A model generated the notes under the pieces. The model saw nothing but the letters and a program-made list of their open reading frames with translations, was not told the origin of the DNA and ran no database searches. Shown in pieces: positions 50,958 through 60,478 of a DNA stretch of 64,000 nt. The DNA comes from Streptomyces luteogriseus. Lineage in GTDB: Bacteria; Actinomycetota; Actinomycetes; Streptomycetales; Streptomycetaceae. A program made the translations under genes and the position numbers. The stretch covers positions 4,960,001 to 5,024,000 of the forward strand of contig NZ_JACHMS010000001.1 of the NCBI RefSeq assembly GCF_014205055.1. Direction: 5' to 3'. Each line of letters opens with the position of its first letter. The first letter of the stretch is position 1.

Positions 50958-52180
50958 GTGACCACCAAGCGGGGTACGGGCGCTGATGATTCAGGCGCTT
51001 CGGTTGTCGACGTGCCCGGCCGCCCCCGCTCGCCCGGCGCATCGCTGGGCGGTGGCTGGTCATGGCAGGCGAGACAGCGTCCGGAGCTGAATCCGGATGT
51101 GCTGCCTCGGTGCGCCCGATGCCCAGCCCCTCAGGTGCGCGCCGTGCGACGAGGGGCGCCGCCCCGAGCCGAGCCGTGGTCCGGGCGAGGCGTCCGGTGT
51201 TCGCGATCCCCTCCCGTGGGCGGTAGCAGGCAGGGACGGGTCGCCCGGACGCGGCGCTGCCGGATCTGTCGCCGTCATGACGGTGCCCTCATTTCGTGGC
51301 TCCGACCCGGACCAGCGGGCAAGGAGGGACCGTCAGCAGGGCTCGTCCGGGATGTCGTACGCGGTTCGATACTTCGCCCGGCGATCGAAAGTATGGGCAT
51401 GTCTGCCGAGCGTCAATACCTCTGCCGAAGAAGCCGCTTTCGCGCCGGGCAGCCGGCAGGCAGCCCGCCTCGCCCGCTGCCCCGTGTTACCCAAACGTGA
51501 TGGCCTGCTTCTCGCGCAACCTCTTGACCAGGGGGGACGGTGGGCGCTCATATGACCTCCCCATCACCGACACATTTGAGGGAGGTACGGCCGTGGCACA
51601 TCCGGCGCACAGCAGTACCTCCCCGGCAGGTTGCGGCCAACGATTAGCTCGCGCCTCTCCCTGCGGAAGCCGGGCGAAGTGAGCGCCCGGACTCCCTGCG
51701 ACGCCACCGGGTCCGGGTTCGCGCCCCGGAGCCGGAGTTCTCGGCACCTCTGCTGAGCGCGGTCCGCCTCTTCACAGTGGCGGAATGAAGCCGCGCTGCT
51801 CCTGGAGCCGTCGAGGAGTGGAACGAGGGTGCGGCCCGACCGGAGCACCTCCGGTCGTCATCGAGCCCGGACCCATCGCCCGCGTCGGCCGGGCGACATC
51901 AGCGCCACGACCACTTCGCCGGCCCCTCCCTGATCCCGCCCTGCCCGCCGATCTGCTCTTCCGGAGCCGAGCACCTCGCCGGCTCCCCGCCCTCCGTGTC
52001 CGGCCGTTCCTGGCCGCAGTCCACCCTGACCACCCTCAGACGGCGCGCGCCACGCATGTTCAATATTTCGAACATTGGTCGGCCCACAGAACATCATCAC
52101 TCCCCTGGTTTCCGACGGAACGTCAGAAGTCGCAGCAACCGAGCCCCATCCCCGGGCCGGCTCAATGAAGGAGATCAAGC
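50958..52180. other. Gap of about 1.2 kb without a supported gene
   Basis: Open frames occur on both strands but none has a recognisable domain or good start. Composition is mixed, suggesting decayed DNA next to the integrase remnant. The end holds an inverted repeat (52056-52075) and the ribosome binding site GAAGGAGA of the next gene. Confidence 0.55.
52056..52075 (+). promoter_or_regulatory. Inverted repeat ATGTTC-N8-GAACAT upstream of the YtfQ-like gene
   Basis: ATGTTC (52056-52061) and GAACAT (52070-52075) flank an AT-rich centre (AATATTTC), unusual in this GC-rich genome. It lies about 105 bp before the start of the transporter operon, a fitting place for an operator. No regulator gene is adjacent. 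Confidence 0.65.
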
Positions 52181-53200
52181 ATGCTCAGCAGAAGAAACTT
52201 CCTCACCGCCGCGGTCGGTGTGGCGGCTGCGACCGGACTCGCGGCCTGTGCCAAGGAGGACGGCAGCTCTACTGCCGCCGCCGCCGGCAGTGGCAGCGGC
52301 AGCGGCAGCAAGGCGATCACCCTCGGCTTCTCCCAGGTCGGCTCGGAGAGCGGCTGGCGCACCGCAAACAGCGACTCGGTGAAGTCGGCCGCGAAGGAGG
52401 CGGGGTACACCCTCAAGTTCTCCGACGCCCAGCAGAAGCAGGAGAACCAGATCTCCGCGATCCGCAACTACATCGTGCAGAAGGTCGACGTCATCGCCTT
52501 CTCGCCGGTGGTCGTCACGGGTTGGGACGCGGTGCTCAAGGAGGCCAAGGCCGCGAAGATCCCGGTGGTCCTCACTGACCGCTCCGTCGAGACCTCCGAC
52601 GACTCCCTGTACGTGACCCTGGTGGGCTCCGACTTCACGGACGAGGGCCGGCGCGCCGCCAAGATCCTGGAGAAGGTCCTGGAGAAGGCAGGACACAAGG
52701 GCGCCGTGAAGATCGCCCAGCTGGAGGGCACCACCGGCGCCGCCCCCGCGATCGAGCGCGCCAAGGGCTTCAAGGAGGTCATGGACGCGGACCACGCGGA
52801 CGACTGGAAGATCGTCGTCAGCCAGACCGGTGACTTCACCCGGGCCGGCGGCAAGCAGGTCATGGCGGCCTTCCTCCAGTCCAACCCGGACATCAACGTG
52901 CTCTTCGCGCACAACGACGACATGGCCATCGGCGCCATCCAGTCCATCGAGGCGGCCGGCAAGAAGCCCGGCAAGGACATCCTCATCGTCTCCATCGACG
53001 GCGTGAAGGACGGCTTCGTCGCCATGTCCGAAGGCAAGATCAACGCCATCGTCGAGTGCAACCCGCTGCTCGGCCCGCAGTTGATGGAGGTCGTGAAGAA
53101 GGTCAAGGACGGCGAGACGGTCGAACGCTGGATCAAGACCAAGGAGAGCGACTTCATGCAGGACCAGGCCAAGGACGCGCTCCCCACCCGCAAGTATTGA
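52181..53200 (+). CDS. ytfQ: Sugar-binding lipoprotein (YtfQ-like)
   Basis: A 339-residue protein from ATG 52181, with GAAGGAGA upstream. SRRNFLTAAVGVAAATGLAAC combines a twin-arginine motif with a lipobox ending at Cys. The mature protein is a class B sugar-binding fold: ITLGFSQVGSESGWRTANSDSVKSAAKEAG is close to the YtfQ opening as I recall it. VDVIAFSPVVVTGWDAVLKEA, SDFTDEGRRAA and DINVLFAHNDDMAIGAIQ follow. YtfQ binds galactofuranose and arabinofuranose. First gene of a four-gene uptake operon with a GH43 gene after it. Confidence 0.9.
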   Translation: MLSRRNFLTAAVGVAAATGLAACAKEDGSSTAAAAGSGSGSGSKAITLGFSQVGSESGWRTANSDSVKSAAKEAGYTLKFSDAQQKQENQISAIRNYIVQKVDVIAFSPVVVTGWDAVLKEAKAAKIPVVLTDRSVETSDDSLYVTLVGSDFTDEGRRAAKILEKVLEKAGHKGAVKIAQLEGTTGAAPAIERAKGFKEVMDADHADDWKIVVSQTGDFTRAGGKQVMAAFLQSNPDINVLFAHNDDMAIGAIQSIEAAGKKPGKDILIVSIDGVKDGFVAMSEGKINAIVECNPLLGPQLMEVVKKVKDGETVERWIKTKESDFMQDQAKDALPTRKY

Positions 53201-53218
53201 CCGACCGTCCCCACCGGC

Positions 53219-53261
53219 GGGAGCCTCCGGCCGGCCGACATCCCTCGGCCGGGCGGCTCCC
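53219..53261 (+). promoter_or_regulatory. Hairpin after the binding-protein gene
   Basis: GGGAGCC (53219-53225) pairs with GGCTCCC (53255-53261), with a further GGCCGA/TCGGCC pairing inside. It lies in the 94-bp gap before the ATPase gene and is probably a partial terminator or mRNA-protecting stem that favours binding-protein output. Confidence 0.65.
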
Positions 53262-53294
53262 CGCGGACCTGGACCATTCACGAGGAGCGCTGCC

Positions 53295-54833
53295 ATGGCA
53301 GAGCCGCAACCCGTCCTGGAGATGACGGGCATAGTCAAAGGGTTTCCGGGGGTACGTGCTCTGTCGGGCGTCGACTTCCGGCTCTTCCCTGGCGAGATCC
53401 ACGCCTTGATGGGCGAGAACGGTGCGGGGAAGTCCACTCTCATCAAGGTGCTGACGGGCGCCTACTCCCTGGACGGCGGCACGATCACCCTGGACGGCGA
53501 GTCCGTACGGTTCGGCAGCCCGCTGCAGGCGCAGCAGGCCGGCATCAGCACGGTCTACCAGGAGGTCAACCTCTGCCCCAACCTGTCGGTGGCGGAGAAC
53601 ATCTTCATCGGACGCGAACCCACCCGCGCCGGCCGCATCCAGTGGAAGCGGATGCGCAAGGAGGCGGCGGAGCTGGTCGACCGGCTCGGACTCGACATCG
53701 ACGTCGCCGCGCCGCTGTCCTCGTACCCGTTGGCCGTGCAGCAACTGGTCGCGATCGTACGGTCGGTGGGCACCGGAGCCCGGGACGGGGCGGGACTCGG
53801 CACCAAGGTGCTGGTCCTCGACGAGCCGACCTCCAGCCTCGACCGCGACGAGGTACTCGAACTGTTCCGCCTGATGAGGCAGTTGAGGGACGAGGGCGTC
53901 GCGATCCTGTTCGTGTCGCACTTCCTCGACCAGATCTACGAGGTCTGCGACCGGATGACCATTCTGCGCAACGGCACCCTGGTCGGCGAGCACCTGGTCC
54001 GCGACCTCGACCAGGTCGGGCTGATCGAGCTGATGATCGGCAAGGCCCTGGACCAGCTCGAGGAACTGCACGAGCACCAGATGCGCACCGACGTCGGCGA
54101 CACCCTGGTCAAGGCCGAGGGGCTCGGCCGCACCGGCGGGGTCGCCCCCTTCGACCTGGAGATCAACAAGGGCGAGGTGCTCGGACTCGCCGGCCTGCTG
54201 GGATCGGGCCGCACCGAACTCGCCCGGCTGCTGTTCGGAGCCGACCAGCCCGACAGCGGCAAGGTGACCATCGGCGGCAAGCAGGTCTCGATGAGCGCCC
54301 CGAACGACGCCATCGAGGCCGGTGTGGCGTTCTGCTCGGAGAACCGCAAGAGCGAGGGCCTGGTCCCCGACCTGACGGTGCGCGAGAACATCATCCTCGC
54401 TCTCCAGGCGGCCCGCGGTTGGACCCGGCCCATCCCGGCCTCCCAGCGCGACGCACTCGTCGCCACGTACATCAAGGCACTGGACATCCGCCCCGCCGAC
54501 CCGGAGGCCCGCGTCGGCCGGCTCAGCGGCGGCAACCAGCAGAAGGTACTGCTCGCCCGCTGGCTGATCACCCAGCCCAAGCTGCTGATCCTGGACGAGC
54601 CGACGCGCGGCATCGACATCGGCGCCAAGACGGAGATCCAGAAACTGGTGGTGTCCCTCTCCGAGGAGGGCGTGTCGGTGCTGTACATCGCGGCCGAACT
54701 GGAGGAGGTGCTCCGGCTCAGCCACACCATCGGAGTGCTGCGCGACCGCCGGCTGGTGGCGCGGCTGACCAACGGGCCGGAGATCACCACCAGCAAGATC
54801 CTCGAGACCATCGCGAGCGGAGATCACCAGTGA
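53295..54833 (+). CDS. ytfR: Double-cassette sugar ABC ATPase (YtfR-like)
   Basis: A 512-residue protein with two ABC domains. Cassette 1 has GENGAGKSTLIKVL and VLVLDEPTSSLD. Cassette 2 has the degenerate Walker A GLLGSGRTELARLLFG usual for this family, LSGGNQQKVLLARWL and LLILDEPTRGID. RbsA/AraG/YtfR architecture. ATG 53295 follows GAGGAGCG. The stop overlaps the GTG of the first permease gene. It energises uptake through the two-permease heterodimer. Confidence 0.93.
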   Translation: MAEPQPVLEMTGIVKGFPGVRALSGVDFRLFPGEIHALMGENGAGKSTLIKVLTGAYSLDGGTITLDGESVRFGSPLQAQQAGISTVYQEVNLCPNLSVAENIFIGREPTRAGRIQWKRMRKEAAELVDRLGLDIDVAAPLSSYPLAVQQLVAIVRSVGTGARDGAGLGTKVLVLDEPTSSLDRDEVLELFRLMRQLRDEGVAILFVSHFLDQIYEVCDRMTILRNGTLVGEHLVRDLDQVGLIELMIGKALDQLEELHEHQMRTDVGDTLVKAEGLGRTGGVAPFDLEINKGEVLGLAGLLGSGRTELARLLFGADQPDSGKVTIGGKQVSMSAPNDAIEAGVAFCSENRKSEGLVPDLTVRENIILALQAARGWTRPIPASQRDALVATYIKALDIRPADPEARVGRLSGGNQQKVLLARWLITQPKLLILDEPTRGIDIGAKTEIQKLVVSLSEEGVSVLYIAAELEEVLRLSHTIGVLRDRRLVARLTNGPEITTSKILETIASGDHQ

Positions 54834-55924
54834 CCACCACCTCCCGCCGGCGAGCACTGACGCATCACCACCTGTTCTGGCCGGTCGCGGTCCTGATCGC
54901 CCTGCTGCTCGTCAACGTCCCCTTCACGCCCGACTTCTTCTCGATCAACATGACGGACGGCCACCTCTACGGCAGCCTCGTCTCCATCGTGCTGTTCGGC
55001 TCACCGCTGATCCTGGTCGCGGTCGGCATGACCCTGGTCATCGCCACCGGCGGCATCGACCTCTCCGTCGGTGCCGTGGTCGCCATCACCGGCGCCCTGA
55101 CCTGTTCGTACATCAGCGACCAGGCCGACCAGAACACCTTGTCCGCGGTGTTCCTGGCGATGGGCATCGGGCTGGTGGCCGCCGTCGTCTGCGGTCTGTG
55201 GAACGGCTTCCTGGTGGCCAGGATGGGAATCCAGCCCATCATCGCGACCCTCATCATCATGGTCGCGGGCCGAGGCGTCGCCCAGCTGATCACCGACGGC
55301 CAGATCATCACCGTCAACAGCGAGCCGTACAAGCTGATCGGCGGCGGCTACTGGCTGACCCTGCCCTTCTCCGTCTTCGTGGTGGCCGCGGTGGTGGCCG
55401 TCACCGTGGCGCTGACCCGCCGCACGGCGCTCGGCCTGCTGGTCGAGTCGGTCGGTGGCAACGCCGAGGCCAGCCGCCTGGTCGGCATCAGGTCCACGCG
55501 CATCAAGATCATGGTCTACATGTTCTGCGCGCTGTGCGCGGGCATCGCGGGCCTGATGATCAGCTCCAACACCTCGGCCGCGGACGGCAACAACGCCGGT
55601 CTGTGGATCGAACTCGACGCGATCCTCGCCGTGGTGATCGGCGGCACGTCGCTGCTCGGCGGCCGGTTCTCCATCGGCGGCACGGTGGTCGGCGCCCTCG
55701 TCATCCAGACCCTGACCACCACGATCTACACCATCGGCGTGCCGACCCAGACCAACCTGGTCTTCAAGGCCGCCGTCGTCATCGTCGTCTGCCTGCTGCA
55801 GTCCCCGAAGTTCCGGGCCAAGGTCTTCGGCGCGAAGGGCCCCAAGGGCCCGCAGCGGGACACCGCCCCGGTGGAGCCCGCTCCGGCGGCCGACGCCGCA
55901 CCGAAGATGGAGGTGTCGCGATGA
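54830..55924 (+). CDS. ytfT: Sugar ABC permease 1 (YtfT-like)
   Basis: A 364-residue protein from GTG 54830 (GTGA overlap with the ATPase stop). It has the RbsC-type signature VIATGGIDLSVGAVVAITGAL, then MGIQPIIATLIIMVAGRGVAQLITDGQIITV, SVGGNAEASRLVGIRSTRIK and LAVVIGGTSLLGGRFSIGGTVVGAL. About nine hydrophobic helices, then a hydrophilic Ala/Pro-rich tail of 40 residues. Half of the channel. Confidence 0.92.
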   Translation: MTTTSRRRALTHHHLFWPVAVLIALLLVNVPFTPDFFSINMTDGHLYGSLVSIVLFGSPLILVAVGMTLVIATGGIDLSVGAVVAITGALTCSYISDQADQNTLSAVFLAMGIGLVAAVVCGLWNGFLVARMGIQPIIATLIIMVAGRGVAQLITDGQIITVNSEPYKLIGGGYWLTLPFSVFVVAAVVAVTVALTRRTALGLLVESVGGNAEASRLVGIRSTRIKIMVYMFCALCAGIAGLMISSNTSAADGNNAGLWIELDAILAVVIGGTSLLGGRFSIGGTVVGALVIQTLTTTIYTIGVPTQTNLVFKAAVVIVVCLLQSPKFRAKVFGAKGPKGPQRDTAPVEPAPAADAAPKMEVSR

Positions 55925-56952
55925 GCGCGACCGCCCAGACCCCCAAGGCGGCTCCGCGCGGCAGCACCGCCCCCCGTGCCCGTGCCGCGCGCCTGCTCGG
56001 CGACCGGCGTCTGCCCGTCCTGGTCACGGCCGCCCTGTTCATCGCCATGTATGTCGCCGGCCTCAGCCGGTACCAGAACTACGGGTTCGGCGAACCCCAG
56101 GTGTTCCTCAACCTGTTCATCGACAACGGCTATCTGCTGGTCGCCGCCATCGGTGCCACCTTCGTCATCATGTCGGGCGGCATCGACCTGTCCGTGGGCT
56201 CGGTGATCGGGTTCACCACCATGTTCACGGCGTGGCTGGTGGAACGCCAGGGACTGCCGCTGCTCCTCGTCGTCCCCCTCGCACTGGCCGTAGGCGCCTT
56301 CGGCGGCTTCCTGATGGGCTACGTGATCCACAACTTCGAGATCCAGCCGTTCATCGTCACGCTCGCCGGGCTCTTCCTCTTCCGCGGACTGTGCCTGGTC
56401 ATCAGCAAGGAGTCGATCTCCATCAGCGACGCCTCGGTGGGCACCCTGGCCCAGACGCGAGTGTCGCTCGGCATGGGGGAATTGTCGATCGGCGCCCTCG
56501 TGGCCCTGGTCGTCCTCGGTGTCGCCTGCTACGTGCTCCACTACACCCGCTTCGGACGCCGTGTGTACGCCATCGGCGGCAACGAGCAGTCGGCCCTGCT
56601 CATGGGCCTTCCGCTGGGCGGCACGAAGATCGCCGTATACACGGTGAGCGGCTTCTGCTCGGCCCTGGCGGGTCTGCTGTTCATGCTGTACATCCAGTCG
56701 GGCGACCCGCTGCACGCCGTCGGCATGGAACTCGACGCCATCGCCGCCGTGGTCATCGGCGGCACCCTGCTGACCGGCGGTTCCGGGTATGTGCTGGGCA
56801 CGCTCTTCGGGGTGCTGGTGCTCGGCCTGATCAAGAGCGTCATCACGTTCGAGGGGACGCTCAGCTCCTGGTGGACGAAGATCGCCACGGGTGTGCTGCT
56901 GTGCGCCTTCATCCTGATCCAGCGGACCATGACGGCACGCCGGAAGACCTGA
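55921..56952 (+). CDS. yjfF: Sugar ABC permease 2 (YjfF-like)
   Basis: A 343-residue protein from ATG 55921 (ATGA overlap). VIMSGGIDLSVGSVIGFTTMF, IQPFIVTLAGLFLFRGLCLVIS, YAIGGNEQSALLMGLPLGGTK and AVVIGGTLLTGGSGYVLGTLFGV are family hallmarks. Two permease genes after a double-cassette ATPase is the layout of E. coli ytfQRT-yjfF, so galactofuranose or arabinofuranose is the expected cargo. Confidence 0.92.
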   Translation: MSATAQTPKAAPRGSTAPRARAARLLGDRRLPVLVTAALFIAMYVAGLSRYQNYGFGEPQVFLNLFIDNGYLLVAAIGATFVIMSGGIDLSVGSVIGFTTMFTAWLVERQGLPLLLVVPLALAVGAFGGFLMGYVIHNFEIQPFIVTLAGLFLFRGLCLVISKESISISDASVGTLAQTRVSLGMGELSIGALVALVVLGVACYVLHYTRFGRRVYAIGGNEQSALLMGLPLGGTKIAVYTVSGFCSALAGLLFMLYIQSGDPLHAVGMELDAIAAVVIGGTLLTGGSGYVLGTLFGVLVLGLIKSVITFEGTLSSWWTKIATGVLLCAFILIQRTMTARRKT

Positions 56953-57052
56953 CGGGCACCGCTGAGAGCCGCCACAGCGTCAAGTGAGCCGACGCCGTCG
57001 GCGCAGCGGTCACGAGTGCAACGAAAAGCCGGAGAAAGGACAGGAAACGCAC

Positions 57053-58483
57053 ATGCGCACGCTTCTCTCCAGGCTGTCGGCGATATCGCTCGCCGCCTGC
57101 CTCCTCTTCACAGGCCAGGCCCTGACCACACCTCAGCGGGCCGCCGCCGCCGACCCGGGCTACCTGATGACGCACTTCATCGGGGAGGGCTCGACCGGTC
57201 AGCAGATCTACTTCTCGCACAGCACGGACGGCCTGAACTGGAGTGACCTCAACGGCGGCGGGATGACCCTGCGTTCCACGGTGGGAACCCGTGGGGTGCG
57301 CGACCCCGCACTGGTCAGAGCCCCCGGCGGTGACAAGTACTGGATCATCGCGACCGATCTGTGCATCGGCTGCGGGCAGTCATGGGACGACGCCGTGAAC
57401 AACGGCAGCCGCAACCTCGTGGTGTGGGAGTCGACGGACCTGGTCACCTGGTCGCAGCCGTGGCTGCTCAACGTCGCCGGCGCGATCCCCGACGGGCGCA
57501 ACGCCTGGGCGCCGGAAGCGATCTGGAATTCCGAGACCAACGACTACGTCCTGTACTGGGCGACGAACGCGACCCGAGGCGGCGTGCTCAAGCACCGCAT
57601 CTACTACGCCCGCACCACCGACTTCCGCACCATCACCACCCCGCAGCTCTACATCGACCGCCCCGGAACCCAGAACATCATCGACACCCAGATCGTCGAG
57701 GTGCCGTCCGGCGTCGGTGACTTCCGTTACGTGCGGGCCTCCGGCGACGGCCAGATCACGCTCGAAGGCAGCAACTCGATCCTCGGTACGTGGACCGACC
57801 TCGGCAACCTCTCCGGCATCGGCCTGACCGGCTCCCAGGTCGAAGGTCCGATGTGGATGAAGTTCAGGGACCGCAACGAGTGGACCCTGTACCTCGATCA
57901 GTACGCCTCCGGACGCGGCTACATGCCGGTCACGACGACCAACCCCTCCGCCGCCGGCACCTACCGGCTCCCGGCGTCGGGAAGCTACAACCTGGGCGGG
58001 ACCAAGAAGCGCCACGGTGCGATCCTCGACCTGACGGCCGCCGAAGAGAGCCGCGTGCTCGCACGCTGGGCCAACACCCCGGCCAAGCGGCTCCAGTCGT
58101 TCAACTTCCAGGACCGGTACGTACGGCACGCCAACTTCGACGTGCGCATCGACCAGAACGTCACGGGCCCGGACGCCCAGTTCCGGCTGAGGCCCGGCCT
58201 GGCGGGCTCGGGCACCGTGTCCTTCGAGTCGGTGAACTTCCCCGGCCACTTCCTGCGGCACTCCAACTACGACTTCCAGCTGGCCTACAACGACGGCACC
58301 ACCCGGTTCGCCGCGGACGCCACCTTCCGCCAGGTCGCCGGCCTCGCCGACCCGACATGGTCGTCCTTCCAGTCGTACAGCCACCCCGACCGGTACATCC
58401 GCCACTACGCCTACGAACTCCGCCTCGACCCGATCACCACCACGACGGCCCGCAGCGACGCCACCTTCCGCGTGACGAACTGA
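57053..58483 (+). CDS. Secreted GH43-type arabinan/arabinofuranoside hydrolase with AbfB domain
   Basis: A 476-residue protein from ATG 57053. The Sec signal ends near RAAAADPG. The catalytic part shows GTRGVRDPALVRAPGGDKYWIIATDL and AWAPEAIWNSETNDYVLYWATN, which carry the Asp and Glu of five-bladed-propeller GH43 enzymes. From residue ~345 three trefoil repeats follow (QDRYVRHANFDVRI, PGHFLRHSNYDFQLAY, PDRYIRHYAYELRL), an arabinose-binding AbfB/CBM42 domain. It would release arabinofuranose outside the cell for the transporter just upstream. It lies 100 bp after the second permease gene, probably in the same operon. Confidence 0.9.
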   Translation: MRTLLSRLSAISLAACLLFTGQALTTPQRAAAADPGYLMTHFIGEGSTGQQIYFSHSTDGLNWSDLNGGGMTLRSTVGTRGVRDPALVRAPGGDKYWIIATDLCIGCGQSWDDAVNNGSRNLVVWESTDLVTWSQPWLLNVAGAIPDGRNAWAPEAIWNSETNDYVLYWATNATRGGVLKHRIYYARTTDFRTITTPQLYIDRPGTQNIIDTQIVEVPSGVGDFRYVRASGDGQITLEGSNSILGTWTDLGNLSGIGLTGSQVEGPMWMKFRDRNEWTLYLDQYASGRGYMPVTTTNPSAAGTYRLPASGSYNLGGTKKRHGAILDLTAAEESRVLARWANTPAKRLQSFNFQDRYVRHANFDVRIDQNVTGPDAQFRLRPGLAGSGTVSFESVNFPGHFLRHSNYDFQLAYNDGTTRFAADATFRQVAGLADPTWSSFQSYSHPDRYIRHYAYELRLDPITTTTARSDATFRVTN

Positions 58484-58549
58484 CTCACGCCGACAGACGA
58501 TCCCACGAAGTGACGCGCCCGACGCCTGCGCGACGTCCCTCGGCCATGG

Positions 58550-58580
58550 CGGGGCCGCGGCGGTCGTGTCCGCGGCCCCG
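58550..58580 (+). terminator. Perfect 11-bp hairpin after the GH43 gene
   Basis: CGGGGCCGCGG (58550-58560) pairs with CCGCGGCCCCG (58570-58580) around 9 nt, about 70 bp past the stop codon. Ends the furanose operon. Confidence 0.88.
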
Positions 58581-58744
58581 CTCGGGGGTTGGGGCAGGGC
58601 GGGTCGCCGTACCGGAGGCCGCGTCCGTTGGTGCCGACATGGACGCGGCCGCGGCGGCCGGCGCCGCTGCCGCTCTTCGACACATTGGGAATGCAGCACA
58701 TGGTCAACGGCCGTGACCGTGTGGCACGACCGTGATCATGCGAA

Positions 58745-58783
58745 AGGGCCAGTTCGAGAGGATCAAGCCTCTGAACTGGCCCT
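58745..58783 (-). terminator. Terminator-like hairpin downstream of the tRNA-Arg fragment
   Basis: AGGGCCAGTTC (58745-58755) pairs with GAACTGGCCCT (58773-58783), with AGAGG/CCTCT inside and one bulge. Its outer arms resemble those of the hairpin that follows the intact tRNA-Arg (62342-62380). The same tRNA-end-plus-terminator arrangement is thus present twice. Confidence 0.85.
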
Positions 58784-58792
58784 CAGCTCTGT

Positions 58793-58834
58793 GCCCCCCG
58801 GCAGGATTCGAACCTGCGACACCCGCTTCAGGAG
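58793..58834 (-). tRNA. tRNA-Arg 3'-end fragment (probable attachment-site remnant)
   Basis: Positions 58800-58834 match the 3' half of the intact tRNA-Arg(CCT) in 34 of 35 bases, from the anticodon loop to the T-arm, and then diverge. The acceptor end has six C where the intact gene has five. The 5' half is missing, so it is not a working tRNA. Such 3' halves are left where integrases recombine in an anticodon loop. Confidence 0.85.
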
Positions 58835-58839
58835 TTCGA

Positions 58840-59189
58840 TCACCGGGGCCTGACAGAACTCGGAATCGCGGGATTGGGGGCCGTCGTCGGCCGTCCGGGG
58901 CTGCTGTTGTCCACCGTCGTTGATGTCAGGAGTGGATGTCGGAACGGGAGCCGTTCCCGCTCTTCAGAGATCCGCCGGGCGAACTCGTCGACGACCTGCG
59001 GTACGACTCGTTGGGCGTCTTTCGCGCTGGCGGCCCATGCTGTAGTGCTTCGAGGAGGGCTTGCCGAACCGTCGTGTATGGCTGTCCGGTGTGAGAGGAA
59101 CGGGTCCGGCTGAAGGCCCGCCCGACCTGCGCCAGATGGGCCGCCACTATCGGCATCGCCTTGCCGTACTCGATCGGGTCGGTGGCCAT
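58840..59189 (-). pseudogene. Frameshifted small conserved-looking gene next to the att-like fragment
   Basis: From ATG 59189 the frame reads MATDPIEYGKAMPIVAAHLA and TTVRQALLEALQ. The sense then switches frame near 59040 and continues ASAKDAQRVVPQVVDEFARR and ISEERERLPF to a stop at 58840-58842. Both halves look protein-like and join logically, so one reading-frame error has broken the gene. Function unknown. It ends 6 bp from the tRNA fragment. Confidence 0.62.
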
Positions 59190-59364
59190 GGGGCCAGCCG
59201 ACCAGGGCCTACCTACAAGGTCAAGGCGGGTGGCAGACCATCAGCTTTGCCTTCTGGCGACCATGGCGACGCCCCCGGCCATGGAAGTCGCCTTGGAGCC
59301 GGGGGCGTCGGTGCCGATATCGGGGCGGCGATGGCGCTTTCAGTTCATCGCCGCCGGTGGGGGG

Positions 59365-59880
59365 TCAGCGGTGGCCGTGCCCGTGCCCGTGCCCGTGTCC
59401 GTGGCCGCCGCCGTGGCGGTGGTGGCCCCAGGACTCGTTGTCGATGAAGCGTCCGCGGTCGTTGCGGAGGGTGGCGGTGTCGGAGCGGTTGTCCCACACG
59501 TAGTCGCGGCGGTCCTGGTACAGGTCACTGTCGGTGTCGCGGCCGATGCCGGCGTGGATGCGCACGGTGGCGCGGCCTTCGAGGCGGTAGTGGTTGAAGG
59601 TGTAGGTTTGGCCGTCTTCGTTCCGGAGGGTCCAGCCGTCGAGGTTCACGGCGCGGCGGGTGGTGTTGGTGATCTCCACCCACTCACGGTTCAGGGAGCG
59701 GTTGGAGTGGTCGTCGCGGCCGGGGGAGTTGTACTGGACGTCCGAGATCTTCACCTTCGGCCGCTCGGGGCGGGCGTGGTCGGCGGCGGATGCCGGGAGG
59801 GTCACCACCGAGACGAGGGCGCCGGCGGTGAGTGTGGCAGCGGCGATACGGCGAGCGGTGACGGATGCGAAAGCGGACAT
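59365..59880 (-). CDS. Secreted lamin-tail-domain protein with His-rich end
   Basis: A 171-residue protein from ATG 59880, with AGGGGAC upstream. The signal peptide ends at TLPASAAD. The lamin-tail (LTD) domain shows KISDVQYNSPG, NREWVEITNTTRRAVNLDGWTLRNEDGQTYTF and the closing DTATLRNDRGRFID. The last ~20 residues are HHRHGGG then alternating GH pairs, which may bind metal ions. Such small exported LTD proteins are common in Streptomyces and of unknown role. Single gene. Confidence 0.87.
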   Translation of the reverse strand: MSAFASVTARRIAAATLTAGALVSVVTLPASAADHARPERPKVKISDVQYNSPGRDDHSNRSLNREWVEITNTTRRAVNLDGWTLRNEDGQTYTFNHYRLEGRATVRIHAGIGRDTDSDLYQDRRDYVWDNRSDTATLRNDRGRFIDNESWGHHRHGGGHGHGHGHGHGHR

Positions 59881-60478
59881 GAGGTCCCCTTACGGTGCGG
59901 ACACCCTCCCCGGCGCAGCCACCGTGGCCTTCCGGGGATGTTGGTGCGTGTGCGGTCGCGGCCGGCTGGCCGCACACACACTCTGTCCATCCAGTGAAGA
60001 AGCCGTGGGGGAAACATGGCCTCTGTTACCTGTTGTCCAACTTTCTATGACTCTCGGATGTAACGTCCACCTATTCACCTCGGGCGCGAAGTTGACGCCT
60101 TCGCAGACCCACACCCCTTGTGGGCGTTGCGGTGCGAGGTCTCTTCGCCAGGTTCCACCACCCCCCAAACGGCAGGGGGTGTCACCCGAAAGTGAGTAAC
60201 AGCGCAGCTCCAAGTCGCCATCGCCAGCGACCCCCGACACACAGAGGGCCGGTCAGCCGGTCCAGCTCCTCCGTTCAACGAGCAGCGGCACCTCACCGGC
60301 TCCGTTGGCGTCGTAGGCACGAGGGCATGTTCAGGGGGTGAGTCAGCGGCGCCGCAGATCCGGCCGCCGGAGCCGAGGCCGGTGGAGGTGGTCAACGAGT
60401 GGGCTGCGGTCTCTGGGTTCCTGAACGGCTTCGGCACTGTGCCCGGCAGTGCCCACCGGCCGACCGCAACGAGCTGAG
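59881..60478. other. Gap of about 600 bp
   Basis: No supported gene; the open frames overlap on both strands without domains. It should contain the promoter of the lamin-tail gene near 59890-60000. No strong hairpin or operator was seen. Confidence 0.5.
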
